Part shown: one piece after another, positions 16,349 through 25,724 of the stretch | Numbering within the stretch: position 1 is the first letter of the stretch | How the letters are laid out: each line of letters opens with the position of its first letter | Source of the DNA: RGIG3077 sp045541475 | Lineage (GTDB): Bacteria; Bacillota; Clostridia; Oscillospirales; Ruminococcaceae | Length of the DNA stretch: 63,734 nt | NCBI GenBank assembly: GCA_045541475.1 | Contig: JAZQJI010000038.1 | Location: 1 to 63,734 of the forward strand | Reading direction: 5' to 3' | Program-made: the position numbers and the translations under genes | Notes under the pieces: generated by a model | The model's database searches: none | What the model saw: only the letters and a program-made list of their open reading frames with translations | What the model was told of the DNA's origin: nothing

Positions 16349-17242
16349 TTATGTTGTACTGTTCGCACTTTTAAAAACATCGGCAACTTCGGTGATTGTC
16401 ATAAATGCGTGCGGATCTATATCGTGAACAATACTGCGCATACGAGAAATCTGAAAACGGTTGACTACAAAATAAATAACGGTTTTATCGTTATTTGAAT
16501 ACCCACCCTTAGCTTGTATTTTTGTTGTACCGCTCCCAAAAGATTCCATAAGTGCTGCGCTGACTTCATCTGATTTTTCTGTAATAATCATAATACCCTT
16601 TGAACGATCAATACCTTCAACAACAAAGTCAACAGTTTTAAGGGCGGCTGCGTACGTCACAATTGAATACAGTGGTAGAATCCAACTGTTAAGGACAAAG
16701 CCCGATATCACATAAAGCACAATGTTATAAAGCATTACAAATGTACCAACAGTCATATTAAGCTTTTTGGCAAAAATAACTGCCATTACTTCAACGCCAT
16801 CAATGGCGCCGCCATAACGAATGGTAAGGCCGCTGCCCGTACCCGATATCAAACCGCCGAAAAGTGCACACAGCAGCAAATCATCGCCTGCAAGGGGTGA
16901 AACCATACTGACATCAATCGGCAGTACATCAGTAATAAGCCATGCGCCTAAGGAATATATAACAACCGCGTACAGTGAATAAACGGTAAAGGTTATCCCC
17001 TGTTTTTTTAAGCCATACAAAAACAGCGGAATATTAAGTATGAGCAAGAATATAGAAAGTGTTAAATATTCCGGTGTCATCTGCGCCAACAACATAGATG
17101 TACCTGAGATTCCGCTATCATACAGTTTGACGGGCGAAAGAAAAACTGTTACGCCAAAGGCGTTAATTATGCCTGCAACGGTTAGCATTATAAAATTCTG
17201 CCAGCTTAGCTGAGTAATAAGCTTTGTAAAACGCTGTTTCAT
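16349..17242 (-). CDS. YitT family membrane protein
   Basis: A 297-residue protein with about six membrane spans (residues 15-200: FIMLTVAGIINAFGVTVFLS, LTLSIFLLILNIPLFLYGL, LLLCALFGGLISGTGSGL, GTFVMLYNIVLYVISGFVL) followed by a cytoplasmic DUF2179 domain (about 215-295: GIMIITEKSDEVSAALME, GGYSNNDKTVIYFVVN, IDPHAFMTITEVADVF). This is the YitT/YqfU architecture common in Firmicutes; the transported or sensed molecule is unknown. The GG..IDG segment (GGAIDGVEVMAVIF) is the family hallmark. It is the last gene of a minus-strand group with the thioesterase and HD genes. Confidence 0.9.
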   Translation of the reverse strand: MKQRFTKLITQLSWQNFIMLTVAGIINAFGVTVFLSPVKLYDSGISGTSMLLAQMTPEYLTLSIFLLILNIPLFLYGLKKQGITFTVYSLYAVVIYSLGAWLITDVLPIDVSMVSPLAGDDLLLCALFGGLISGTGSGLTIRYGGAIDGVEVMAVIFAKKLNMTVGTFVMLYNIVLYVISGFVLNSWILPLYSIVTYAAALKTVDFVVEGIDRSKGIMIITEKSDEVSAALMESFGSGTTKIQAKGGYSNNDKTVIYFVVNRFQISRMRSIVHDIDPHAFMTITEVADVFKSANSTT

Positions 17243-17277
17243 AGTGCTCCTTTCGTGTTAAATATGTAATTTTGATT

Positions 17278-17694
17278 TTATTTATCTGTTTCACCGCACA
17301 ATTTACAAAGCGCTTGATAAAACTGCGGACAATTTTTCTGTATATTCATCGGTCTGCCAGTTTGCGACAAAAAACAATGCGAACTTTCGGCAACGCAAAC
17401 AACCTCATCATGCAATGTCATTGTATATGAAAGTGTGAGCTTTGCTCTTGTAAGCTTTAAAACCTTTACGCAAATTTCAATTTCATCTGCAAAGGTTGTT
17501 GACTTTTTATAATCGCAAGATATGCTTACAACGGGTGATACAATCCCCTGCTCTTCCATTTTTTCATAGCTATATCCAATGGAGCGTAAAAAGCAAACTC
17601 TTGCTTCTTCCATAAAGCGTATGTAGTTTGAATGATGAGTAACACCCATTTTATCAGTTTCATAATACTGAACAGTGTGCTTGTATGTTTTCAT
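17278..17694 (-). CDS. Acyl-CoA thioesterase, hotdog fold (YbgC/FcbC type)
   Basis: A 138-residue single-domain hotdog protein. The N-terminal motif YYETDKMGVTHHSNYIRFME contains the catalytic Asp and the helix of the 4-hydroxybenzoyl-CoA thioesterase/YbgC class; ISCDYKKSTTFADEIEICVK and LSYTMTLHDEVVCVAESSHC form the sheet. Probable role: hydrolysis of short- or medium-chain acyl-CoA thioesters in the cytosol. Substrate unknown. It lies 18 bases after the HD gene and 35 before yitT, so co-transcription is likely. Confidence 0.88.
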   Translation of the reverse strand: MKTYKHTVQYYETDKMGVTHHSNYIRFMEEARVCFLRSIGYSYEKMEEQGIVSPVVSISCDYKKSTTFADEIEICVKVLKLTRAKLTLSYTMTLHDEVVCVAESSHCFLSQTGRPMNIQKNCPQFYQALCKLCGETDK

Positions 17695-17712
17695 TTTTAC
17701 CTCTCTACATAA

Positions 17713-18363
17713 TTAAAGTACTTTGTTTTCATTAACGATAAGGCTAAATTTTACATTAAGCATTTCAGCAGCCTGCCTGCTCATCATCATTCGCCCTAAA
17801 AATATATCAAAATATTCATACATGGTGCAAATACTTTCATCAACACCTAAATAAAGTGTTATTATATCATCATCAACAGTAAGGTGATTGCTTGTTACAG
17901 CATAGTTTACCCTGTTATGTATATCAAGGCCCGAAGAAGGAAAAACCTTAACGCGATTGCGTCGCACATCGGTCTTATCCGCAATAATAAGGGCGGCTGA
18001 TATTGCGTCAATTGCGCCCCCGGTTGATTCATCATGGTGCGAAATAGCAGATATTACGGTAAGTCTGTCATGCACGGACATATCAGTATTCTTTAAAAAA
18101 TCGTTTGCAAGCAAAGCGCCATATTCAGCATGGTGTGTACGATTAACAGCGTTGCCTATGTCGTGCATAAATCCTGCAATTTTTGCAAGCTCAACATCAT
18201 GTTCGCTGTAATTAAGCTGTTTTAATATAAATGCTGCTCTTTCGGCAACAAGCTTAGTATGCGCTTCGGAATGGTCGGTATACTTTAATGTTTTAAGGTT
18301 TGCATTTGCTTTTTTTACAAAAGCGAGTATCTCTTCATTGGTTGTTATATCATTATAATTCAT
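17713..18363 (-). CDS. HD domain phosphohydrolase-like protein
   Basis: A 216-residue protein with an HD metal-dependent phosphohydrolase domain at about 30-160. The metal ligands are visible: His in YTDHSEAHTKLV, the HD pair in AGFMHDIGNAVN, HH in NRTHHAEYG, SHHDES and ADKTDVRRNR. The C-terminal 60 residues (DDDIITLYLGVDES, FFLGRMMMS-like helix) may regulate or dimerise. Substrate is unknown; nucleotides or cyclic nucleotides are usual for the family. First gene of the three-gene minus-strand group. Confidence 0.85.
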   Translation of the reverse strand: MNYNDITTNEEILAFVKKANANLKTLKYTDHSEAHTKLVAERAAFILKQLNYSEHDVELAKIAGFMHDIGNAVNRTHHAEYGALLANDFLKNTDMSVHDRLTVISAISHHDESTGGAIDAISAALIIADKTDVRRNRVKVFPSSGLDIHNRVNYAVTSNHLTVDDDIITLYLGVDESICTMYEYFDIFLGRMMMSRQAAEMLNVKFSLIVNENKVL

Positions 18364-18581
18364 ATTAAATTATTCTCCGGCGGATAAATTGGTTTTTATT
18401 CAGTATAGCATAAAATCGGCAAACTTGCAACACAAAGCACAACGATGCATCTCTTTTAAAATCTGAGCATTATTGCAATATGTTAAAATTTTAATAAAAC
18501 TATCGTTATTTCTTGCTTTTTTTTCTTTAATATGTTAATATACAAATATATATATATTTTTTTAATACATGGTGATATTCT

Positions 18582-19457
18582 ATGAAACTTAGTGAACTTT
18601 TTGACAAAAATAAACTTTCCTTATCGTTTGAGGTGTTTCCGCCGAAAAATGATACAGCGTTTGAATCTGTAAAAACTGCAACTGAAGAAATTGCAAAGCT
18701 GCACCCATCGTTTATGAGCGTTACTTACGGTGCAGGCGGGGGCACAAGCCGCTATACATTGGATATTGCAAAAAATATAAAAGAGCATTACAACGTGCCT
18801 ACATTGGCGCATTTAACCTGTGTATCATCGACAAGAGAGACCGTAACGGCAAGAATTGAGGATATGAAAGCCGCAGGTATTGAAAACGTAATGGCTTTGA
18901 GAGGCGATCTGACTCCCGAGCTTGAAAACAGCGACCGCAGCAAGTGGGCTTACAAACACGCCATTGACCTTATTCATGATATTAAAGAAAGCGGTGCGGA
19001 TTTTTGCATAGGTGCGGCGTGCTATCCTGAAATCCACCCCGAAAGTGCAAATCAGAAAGAAGATATAAAATATCTGAAAGAAAAGGTTGATGCGGGATGC
19101 AGTTTTTTAACAACACAAATGTTTTTTGATAATAATCTGCTTTATAATTTTTTGTATAAAATCCGAGAGGCAGGAATTACTGTACCGATTATTCCCGGTG
19201 TTATGCCGATTACAAATGCCAACCAGGTTGAAAGGGCAATAAAGCTCTCAGGTTCATTCATGCCACAGCGTTTTAAAAGCCTTGTGGACAAATTCGGTTC
19301 TTCGCCTGAAGCAATGAAGCAGGCGGGAATTGCTTATGCAACTGACCAGATTATTGATTTGTTTGCAAACGGCATTTGCAACGTTCATGTTTACTCAATG
19401 AATAAGCCTGATGTTGCTGAAAAAATACAGAGTAATTTATCGGATATACTTAAATAA
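18582..19457 (+). CDS. metF: 5,10-methylenetetrahydrofolate reductase
   Basis: A 291-residue TIM-barrel flavoenzyme that makes 5-methyl-tetrahydrofolate. It starts KLSELFDKNKLSLSFEVFPP with the catalytic Glu of the SFEVFPPK motif, has SVTYGAGGGTSRYTLDIA, LAHLTCVSSTRE, ALRGDL, CIGAACYPEIHPE, FLTTQMFFDN and PIIPGVMPI, all family blocks for FAD and folate binding. It is followed after 2 bases by the methionine synthase activation gene and then metH, so its product feeds methionine synthesis in one operon. No SAM or cobalamin riboswitch is recognisable in the 218-bp leader region. Confidence 0.96.
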   Translation: MKLSELFDKNKLSLSFEVFPPKNDTAFESVKTATEEIAKLHPSFMSVTYGAGGGTSRYTLDIAKNIKEHYNVPTLAHLTCVSSTRETVTARIEDMKAAGIENVMALRGDLTPELENSDRSKWAYKHAIDLIHDIKESGADFCIGAACYPEIHPESANQKEDIKYLKEKVDAGCSFLTTQMFFDNNLLYNFLYKIREAGITVPIIPGVMPITNANQVERAIKLSGSFMPQRFKSLVDKFGSSPEAMKQAGIAYATDQIIDLFANGICNVHVYSMNKPDVAEKIQSNLSDILK

Positions 19458-19459
19458 TC

Positions 19460-20134
19460 ATGACAAATACCGTTTTTACAAAAACATATAACGCACCACA
19501 GGTTAACATTAAAGAAATAATGCGGTATGCGCAGATATTAAAAAACACACCCGAAACCGATAATCTTATAAACGAATGTTTAAACGAAGCACTAAACTGC
19601 CTTGCATTTAAGGTGTGTTATGCGCATTTTTCTATTGATATTTGTGATGATTATATTGATTTGGGTTTTGCTAAAACAAATTCAATCGGCTTGAAAAAAA
19701 ATCTGCAAGGCTGTGAAAGTATTGTTCTTTTTGCGGCGACTGTCGGTATTGGTATCGACCGCTTAATAGCAAAATACAGCAGGGTTTCACCATCAAAAGC
19801 GCTGATGTTTCAAGCGATAGGCACCGAACGTATTGAAAGTCTTTGCGATGCTTTTAACGCTGATATAACCGCTGAATACAGAGCTTTAGGAATGGATACT
19901 GCTCCCCGCTTCAGCCCCGGATACAGTGATTTGCCGCTTGAACTTCAAAGCAATGTATTTAACGTGCTTGATTGCCCAAGAAGAATTGGCATAAGCCTTA
20001 ACGAAAGACTTTTGATGTCGCCGTCAAAATCAGTTACGGCGATTATCGGCATAAGAAATAAGTTATGCAACGACAAAAACAGCAACGGCTGTAAGTGCTG
20101 CAATGCAACCGATTGCAATTTTAGGAGAAGCTAA
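19460..20134 (+). CDS. Stand-alone methionine synthase activation-domain protein
   Basis: A 224-residue protein equivalent to the C-terminal activation domain of cobalamin-dependent methionine synthase. Blocks such as CESIVLFAATVGIGIDRLIA, KALMFQAIGTERIESLCDAF and the PRFSPGYSDLPLELQSNVF segment (the RxxxGY S-adenosylmethionine site) identify it. It is made as a separate chain because the neighbouring MetH lacks this domain; it should reactivate oxidised cobalamin using SAM and a reductant. The C-terminus is cysteine rich (GCKCCNATDC), which is unusual and might bind a cluster or metal. The TAA stop overlaps the metH ATG by one base. Confidence 0.88.
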   Translation: MTNTVFTKTYNAPQVNIKEIMRYAQILKNTPETDNLINECLNEALNCLAFKVCYAHFSIDICDDYIDLGFAKTNSIGLKKNLQGCESIVLFAATVGIGIDRLIAKYSRVSPSKALMFQAIGTERIESLCDAFNADITAEYRALGMDTAPRFSPGYSDLPLELQSNVFNVLDCPRRIGISLNERLLMSPSKSVTAIIGIRNKLCNDKNSNGCKCCNATDCNFRRS

Positions 20135-22542
20135 TGAATATAAGAGAATATTTGAAAAACAACAATTTATATCTTGACGGCGGACTTGGTACACTGCTTC
20201 AGGCAAAGGGATTAAAGCCCGGCGAATTACCTGAAAGATGGAACATATCACATCCTGAAATACTGATAAATATTCATAAGGATTATTTTGATGCAGGCAG
20301 TAATGTTGTTAATGCTAATACATTCGGCGCAAACATATTAAAATTTTCGGAAGACGAGCTTGAAAGCATCATAAAATCTGCAATTGAAAACGTAAAAAAA
20401 GCTATTGAACAAAGCAATGGCACGCAAAAAAAATGGGTAGCGCTTGATTTAGGTCCCACGGGCAAAATGCTTGCGCCCTACGGTGATTTTGATTTTGAAG
20501 ATGCGGTATCGGTTTTTGCACAAACTGTAAAGCTTGGTGCAAAATACGGCGCTGACCTTATCATGATAGAAACCATGAACGATTCTTACGAAACAAAAGC
20601 CGCATTGCTTGCCGCAAAAGAAAACTGCGATTTACCTGTTTTTGTTTCAAACGCTTACGGTGATGACGGCAAATTGATGACGGGAGCCTCCCCTGCGGCA
20701 ATGGTTGCCATGCTTGAAGGCATGGGTGCTGATGCTATCGGCGTTAACTGTTCTTTAGGTCCTAAGGATTTGGTAGGCGTTGTGGAAGAATATCTAAAAT
20801 ATGCGTCAATTCCTGTTATTTTAAAGCCAAATGCCGGATTGCCAAAATCTGTAAACGGAAAAACCGTTTATGATGTTTTGCCCGATGATTTTGCAATCGA
20901 AGTAACATCGCTTATGGAAAAGGGTGTTAGAATTGCCGGTGGATGCTGTGGCACAACACCTGAATATATTGCTGAGCTTGTTGATAAAAGCAAGGATGTA
21001 AAACCTTGTGAAATCAAAAAGAAAAATATAAGTTTTGTTTCATCATATACCCACGCTGTAATTTTTGATGAAAAGCCGATACTTATTGGCGAGCGTATAA
21101 ACCCCACGGGTAAAAAGCGCTTTAAGGAAGCTTTGAAAGCAAACGATATTGACTACATTCTAAAAGAAGGTATTGCTCAGCAGGAAAAGGGTGTACACAT
21201 ACTTGATGTAAATGTCGGTTTGCCCGAAATAGATGAATGTGCAATGCTTAAAACTGCCGTATGCGAATTGCAGGCTATTATCAATTTACCCTTGCAGATA
21301 GATACTTCTGACACAAAGGCAATGGAGATAGCTTTGCGCAGATACAACGGCAAGGCGATGATAAACTCTGTAAATGGCAAGGAAGAAAGCATGGAAGCTG
21401 TTTTTCCTTTGGCTAAAAAATACGGTGGTCTTGTTGTTGCGTTAACACTTGACGAAAACGGTATACCAGAAAGTGCCGCCAAACGAGTGGAAATTGCTAA
21501 AAAAATTCTTGACAAGGCAAAAGAATACGGCATTGACAAAAACGATATAATCTTTGACCCATTGGCGCTTACTATAAGTGCCGACAACAATGCCGCAAAG
21601 CAAACGCTTGAAGCAGTAAGATTAATCAAGAAAGAGCTTGGCTGCCATACATCGTTGGGCGTTTCAAACGTTTCTTTCGGATTGCCTGAACGAGATATAA
21701 TTAACGGCACGTTTTTTGCTTTGGCTTTGAATAATGGCTTATCCGCAGCAATTATGAATCCCTATTCACCCGACATGATGAAGTCTTACTTTGCGTTTTG
21801 TGCACTTAAAGGCATTGATGATAATTGCTCCGATTATATTGATTTTGCGCAAAATCTGCCAAAATTGACAACGGTTGCAGTTCTTGAAAAATCTAACGCA
21901 ACTTCTGAAAACGGCGAGTATAAATCGGAACTGCAAAGAGCAATTGTAAAGGGATTGAAAGAGCAAGCGGCAAATTTAACTGCTGATATGCTGAAAAATA
22001 CAGAGCCGTTGCAGATTGTGCAAGAAGAAATTATCCCTGCACTAAACATTGTAGGTGTTGGCTTTGAAAACAAAACGGTTTATCTGCCACAGCTTTTGAT
22101 GAGTGCTGAAGCCGCTAAATTTGCCTTTGAACAAATAAAAGCAAATATGCCCAGCGAAAAAGCATCTGATAAATGCAAATTTATAATTGCAACCGTAAAG
22201 GGCGATATACATGATATCGGCAAAAACATTGTAAAGCTGCTGCTTGAAAACTACGGCTTTGACGTTACCGATTTAGGCCGTGACGTTGCACCCGAAATTA
22301 TTGTGCAAAAAGCTATTGAGCTTAATGCACGCATTGTAGGTTTAAGCGCATTGATGACAACTACTGTACCTGCCATGGAAGAAACCATAGCATTACTGCA
22401 CGAAAAAGCACCGCAATGCAAGGTTATTGTAGGGGGCGCAGTGCTTAATCAAGAATATGCAGACGCCATTGGAGCGGACAAATACGCAAAAGATGCAATG
22501 GAAGCTGTACGCTATGCCGAGGAAATCAACAATAATATATAA
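20134..22542 (+). CDS. metH: Cobalamin-dependent methionine synthase lacking the activation domain
   Basis: An 802-residue protein with the first three MetH modules: homocysteine methyltransferase (1-285; GVNCSLGP and GGCCGTTPEYIAEL supply the zinc cysteines), pterin-binding domain (about 305-545; IGERINPTGKKRFKEAL, DVNVGLPEID, NVSFGLP), and the cap plus B12-binding domain (about 590-800; KGDIHDIGKNIVKLLLENYG holds the DxHxxG cobalamin ligand). The fourth module, SAM-dependent activation, is encoded by the preceding gene. It transfers the methyl group from methyl-tetrahydrofolate via cobalamin to homocysteine. A terminator follows immediately. Confidence 0.95.
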   Translation: MNIREYLKNNNLYLDGGLGTLLQAKGLKPGELPERWNISHPEILINIHKDYFDAGSNVVNANTFGANILKFSEDELESIIKSAIENVKKAIEQSNGTQKKWVALDLGPTGKMLAPYGDFDFEDAVSVFAQTVKLGAKYGADLIMIETMNDSYETKAALLAAKENCDLPVFVSNAYGDDGKLMTGASPAAMVAMLEGMGADAIGVNCSLGPKDLVGVVEEYLKYASIPVILKPNAGLPKSVNGKTVYDVLPDDFAIEVTSLMEKGVRIAGGCCGTTPEYIAELVDKSKDVKPCEIKKKNISFVSSYTHAVIFDEKPILIGERINPTGKKRFKEALKANDIDYILKEGIAQQEKGVHILDVNVGLPEIDECAMLKTAVCELQAIINLPLQIDTSDTKAMEIALRRYNGKAMINSVNGKEESMEAVFPLAKKYGGLVVALTLDENGIPESAAKRVEIAKKILDKAKEYGIDKNDIIFDPLALTISADNNAAKQTLEAVRLIKKELGCHTSLGVSNVSFGLPERDIINGTFFALALNNGLSAAIMNPYSPDMMKSYFAFCALKGIDDNCSDYIDFAQNLPKLTTVAVLEKSNATSENGEYKSELQRAIVKGLKEQAANLTADMLKNTEPLQIVQEEIIPALNIVGVGFENKTVYLPQLLMSAEAAKFAFEQIKANMPSEKASDKCKFIIATVKGDIHDIGKNIVKLLLENYGFDVTDLGRDVAPEIIVQKAIELNARIVGLSALMTTTVPAMEETIALLHEKAPQCKVIVGGAVLNQEYADAIGADKYAKDAMEAVRYAEEINNNI

Positions 22543-22549
22543 CATAGCA

Positions 22550-22592
22550 AACAGGCTGAGAAGTTAACATACTTCTCAGCCTGTTGTTTTAT
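22550..22592. terminator. Terminator between metH and the kinase gene
   Basis: A 14-bp perfect stem AACAGGCTGAGAAG / CTTCTCAGCCTGTT with an 8-base loop, followed by GTTTTATT, 8 bases past metH. It sits between convergent genes. Confidence 0.8.
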
Positions 22593-22595
22593 TAT

Positions 22596-23846
22596 TTATG
22601 ATATTTTAGGAAATTTTACAGTTGCAATAAATCTGTCGCAGTCAATTGCAACGGCAAAGCTTCCACCGCACGCCTGTGTAAATGATGATACGATTGAAAG
22701 TCCTAAACCGTTGCTTTCTTCATCCGTACGAGATTTGTCGCCCCTGACAAATCTTTCGGATATTTCGTTAGCATCAAATGTCATTTCATAATTTGCGGTG
22801 TTATGTATTTCAACAACAAAGTTTTTTTCATCGCAATACTGCGAAATATAAATTCTTGAGCCTGAAAGTGAATACTTCAACGCATTATCAAGCAAATTCT
22901 GGAATACTCTGTACAGCTTTTTACCATTGGAAATTATCTTGCAAGCATTATCGGTATAGCTCTCACGAATGGGAGTATCACAGTTTTCAAAATTATCCTG
23001 CATATCTGCAAGCACCTGTCGCAGCAGCATTACACCGTCGATTTCTTCAAGCTCAATATCCTGCATTGCGCTTGCCTTGGCAATATCAAACAAGTCGTAT
23101 ACAGTATGCGATAAACACTCGGCCTTGCGTGAAATTATGCCGACATAATCTTGCGCTTCCTGCGGCATATCCTCAATTTTTGAAAGCAAATCAATATATC
23201 CGATGATTGATGTAAGCGGTGTTTTCAAATCGTGCGAAACATTTGTAACAAGTTCAACCTTGGTGCGCTCCGCCTTGGTTTTTATCTCAATAGTTTTTGC
23301 TACGGCTTTTCCCAATTCGTTAAGCTTTTGGTGGCTTTGGGCAAGAATCATGCCATCTTCACACGCAAATTCTGAATAATCACCATCACAAATTTTATCA
23401 ATGCGGCTATTAAGCTCTTCCAAAGCTTTTTCATAACATTCAGCCTTTTCAAGTAATTCGTGTTTGTCTGTTTCAAGTTCATTAATTATTGCCACTATTC
23501 TGTTAAGATTTTTATGGCTTTGTACGCAAAATGAGTTTTCATCACATTCATCAATTGCCATTTCGCCGTCTGCTATTAAGTCAATACGCTTTGCAATATC
23601 GCGTATTTCAAGATTTTGCAGCAAAACCACAACGGAATATACAAGCGCAAAGCCTATGTATATAATGGGAACGAGAAGCCATAACTCCATTGCAGAATCC
23701 ATCAGCATAAAAAAGAATATCAACATTATTATTGTTATTGTCCAAAATAACATATATCTCTTGAACAAAAATTTTGCTATCCCCTCGCCTTTCAGCTCGT
23801 TCCATTTATGCTTGCGTTTTGTAAGTCCAATCTTTTTTCTAAACAT
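22596..23846 (-). CDS. Sensor histidine kinase
   Basis: A 416-residue membrane kinase. Two spans lie near the N-terminus (about 33-75: YMLFWTITIIMLIFFFMLM and LLVPIIYIGFALVYSVVVLL) with almost no extracellular loop, so it may sense a signal in the membrane or cytosol. Coiled-coil and HAMP-like segments follow, then the H-box NVSHDLKTPLTSIIGY near residue 205, the N-box FQNLLDNALKYS, and the G-box NGLGLSIV in an HATPase domain. ATG 23846 is preferred because GAGAGGGTG lies 6 bases upstream; a longer start overlaps the regulator gene and has no ribosome site. It pairs with the OmpR-type regulator just upstream. Confidence 0.92.
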   Translation of the reverse strand: MFRKKIGLTKRKHKWNELKGEGIAKFLFKRYMLFWTITIIMLIFFFMLMDSAMELWLLVPIIYIGFALVYSVVVLLQNLEIRDIAKRIDLIADGEMAIDECDENSFCVQSHKNLNRIVAIINELETDKHELLEKAECYEKALEELNSRIDKICDGDYSEFACEDGMILAQSHQKLNELGKAVAKTIEIKTKAERTKVELVTNVSHDLKTPLTSIIGYIDLLSKIEDMPQEAQDYVGIISRKAECLSHTVYDLFDIAKASAMQDIELEEIDGVMLLRQVLADMQDNFENCDTPIRESYTDNACKIISNGKKLYRVFQNLLDNALKYSLSGSRIYISQYCDEKNFVVEIHNTANYEMTFDANEISERFVRGDKSRTDEESNGLGLSIVSSFTQACGGSFAVAIDCDRFIATVKFPKIS

Positions 23847-23869
23847 ATTTTGCACCCTCTCTTTATCTT

Positions 23870-24580
23870 TTATTTCAGGTTTTCCATTTTGTAGCCCATT
23901 CCCCACACAACTTTTAAATATTTCGGTTCTTTAGGGTTAATTTCAATCTTTTCTCTGATATGCCTTATATGTACCATTACGGTATTTTCAACAGCGTATG
24001 AATCCTCTCGCCAGCATTTTGTGTAAATCTCTTCAGCAGAAAATATATGCCCCGGGTTGCGCATAAGCAGTTCTATTATTCTATATTCGGTAGCAGTAAG
24101 CGCAATCGGCTCGTTATCGACATAAAGCTGTTTTGCCTGTGTATCAAGACAAAGCCCGCCGATTTTAAGCGCATTGTCAGCAATTCTCGTAGGGGCGCTG
24201 CCCAAGTATAAATACCTGCGCAGACTTGAACGCACCCTTGCGGTTAATTCCGTTGGGCTGTAAGGCTTTGTGATGTAATCGTCCGCTCCTAAATTCAAAC
24301 CGAGTATTTTGTCGCTTTCTTCAGTTTTGGCAGAAAGTATAAGAATGGGGATATTCTTACTTTCTCTCACCTTCATCATGGTGGAAATGCCATCAAGCCG
24401 AGGCATCATAACGTCAATAACGATAAGTCTTATATCATCGTTTTCGCTCAAAACCTCAAGTGCTTCAATTCCGTTGTATGCTTTATGTATGAAATAACCT
24501 TCGCCTTCCAGCAATTTGGATATTGCAAATACAATATCCTTATCATCATCACACACAAGTATTTCAATTTTTTCCTGCAT
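23870..24580 (-). CDS. OmpR-family response regulator
   Basis: A 236-residue regulator with a receiver domain (1-120: acidic pair in LVCDDDKDIV, phospho-acceptor Asp in LIVIDVMMPRLDG, Thr/Ser-Ala and Lys in PILILSAKTEES and DYITKPYSPTEL) and a C-terminal winged helix (135-235: LTATEYRIIELLMRNPGHIF, VMVHIRHIREKIE, KVVWGMGYKME). Phosphorylated by the kinase encoded downstream with a 23-base gap. Targets are unknown; the system resembles VanRS-like and cell-envelope regulators in organisation, which is weak evidence for function. Confidence 0.94.
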   Translation of the reverse strand: MQEKIEILVCDDDKDIVFAISKLLEGEGYFIHKAYNGIEALEVLSENDDIRLIVIDVMMPRLDGISTMMKVRESKNIPILILSAKTEESDKILGLNLGADDYITKPYSPTELTARVRSSLRRYLYLGSAPTRIADNALKIGGLCLDTQAKQLYVDNEPIALTATEYRIIELLMRNPGHIFSAEEIYTKCWREDSYAVENTVMVHIRHIREKIEINPKEPKYLKVVWGMGYKMENLK

Positions 24581-24759
24581 TTTGCACCGCCTTTCTTTTG
24601 TTCAAGTAAATTGTAAAACACAATTCTTATTTTTAAAGCGAGATATTTCTTAAGATTTTCTTAAGATTATCAATATGCATCATGATAATTATAATCTGTT
24701 TTACGCTTAATGTAAAGGGGTGATTAAATGATATATCTGCAATTCTACGAATCATAGGG

Positions 24760-24788
24760 TGACAAACAGACACGATTTATGATATAAT
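24760..24788 (+). promoter_or_regulatory. Promoter of the HTH membrane protein gene
   Basis: TGACAA (24760-24765), 17-bp spacer, TATAAT (24783-24788); AAGGAAG and ATG 24812 follow within 25 bases. Confidence 0.6.
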
Positions 24789-24811
24789 TAAGCTATAAGG
24801 AAGTGATATCC

Positions 24812-25597
24812 ATGGATGCAAAAATAACAGGTGAATTTATTCTTAACCTTAGAAAAAAAAATAAGCTTACACAAAAACAGCTTGCGGAAAAAATAAATGT
24901 AACGGACAAAGCAATTTCACGTTGGGAAACAGGAAAAGGATTTCCAGATGTTTCATCGTTGCTTAACATAAGCGAATTGTTTTCCGTTTCGGTAAACGAA
25001 CTACTGATTGGCAGAAGATTAGAGCAAACCGAGATTGAAACCACAGCCGAAAAGAATATTGTTGAAATAATCGAAAAGTCGGACTGCGAAAAGAGCAAGC
25101 TCAGAGTTAAGACAACTGTTTTGTATGTAATATCGGCAATATGTGTACTACTGTGTTTAATTATAACATCGGACTTGCCCGAAATCATATCGCACAGGGT
25201 TCAAGGCGGGTATACCATTGTTTCGCTAAATTCTGATACCGTTGGCATTTCAGATTTCGACATATCCGTAACGCATAACGGCAAGGCTGTTGATGTTAAA
25301 GAATCGAATTTTGGCATTTATTACAAAAGCGAATATGGTGATTATCGCGGTGTAGCAGAAATTGTTAGCGATAATGCTAAACTCAACGGCTTATCCTTTG
25401 AATTTGGGTTTAACAACACAAACAACTGGCACAAGGTGACAATTAATCTTTTTATTGATGTAAAGGACGACAAAGTAATTATAAAGCAGGTAATTACATA
25501 TCTTTCTGACAACGACTTGGTCATTTCGGAGCAAACGCAGACTGAAAGCCCGCTTGATGATTTATCAGACTTATCTGTTTTTAAATACGGCGTATAA
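24812..25597 (+). CDS. XRE-type HTH protein with a membrane anchor
   Basis: A 261-residue protein. Residues 1-70 are a Cro/C1 helix-turn-helix (GEFILNLRKKNKLTQKQLAE, VTDKAISRWETGKGFPDV, SLLNISELFSVSVNELLIG). One membrane span lies near 105-125 (VLYVISAICVLLCLIITSDL). The rest, about 130-261, is extracytoplasmic, rich in beta strands (GGYTIVSLNSDTVGISDFD, VTINLFIDVKDDKVIIKQVI) and of unknown fold. Clostridia commonly link this HTH type to membrane domains, giving a one-component regulator at the membrane. AAGGAAG supports ATG 24812 over the upstream GTG at 24803. Neighbouring small membrane gene may be a partner. Confidence 0.82.
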   Translation: MDAKITGEFILNLRKKNKLTQKQLAEKINVTDKAISRWETGKGFPDVSSLLNISELFSVSVNELLIGRRLEQTEIETTAEKNIVEIIEKSDCEKSKLRVKTTVLYVISAICVLLCLIITSDLPEIISHRVQGGYTIVSLNSDTVGISDFDISVTHNGKAVDVKESNFGIYYKSEYGDYRGVAEIVSDNAKLNGLSFEFGFNNTNNWHKVTINLFIDVKDDKVIIKQVITYLSDNDLVISEQTQTESPLDDLSDLSVFKYGV

Positions 25598-25603
25598 GGA
25601 ACA

Positions 25604-25642
25604 AACCGCAATTAATGCAATTGCGGTTTTTGCTTTTTTGCT
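25604..25642 (+). terminator. Terminator after the HTH gene
   Basis: ACCGCAATT / AATTGCGGT with a short loop, followed by TTTTGCTTTTTTG. Confidence 0.7.
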
Positions 25643-25656
25643 CTAAATATTTTTTC

Positions 25657-25685
25657 TTTACAAAAAAGATGTTTCGTGTTATAAT
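25657..25685 (+). promoter_or_regulatory. Promoter for the small membrane protein gene
   Basis: TTTACA (25657-25662), 17-bp spacer, TATAAT (25680-25685). It probably drives the plus-strand run to 29591. Confidence 0.65.
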
Positions 25686-25724
25686 AATTTTGTATACAAT
25701 CACATCGAGAAAGGTGTGTGCATA

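Noticed and set aside
18364..18581. SAM or cobalamin riboswitch before metF
   Set aside because: No S-box stem motifs or B12-box sequence could be found; the region is A/T rich.
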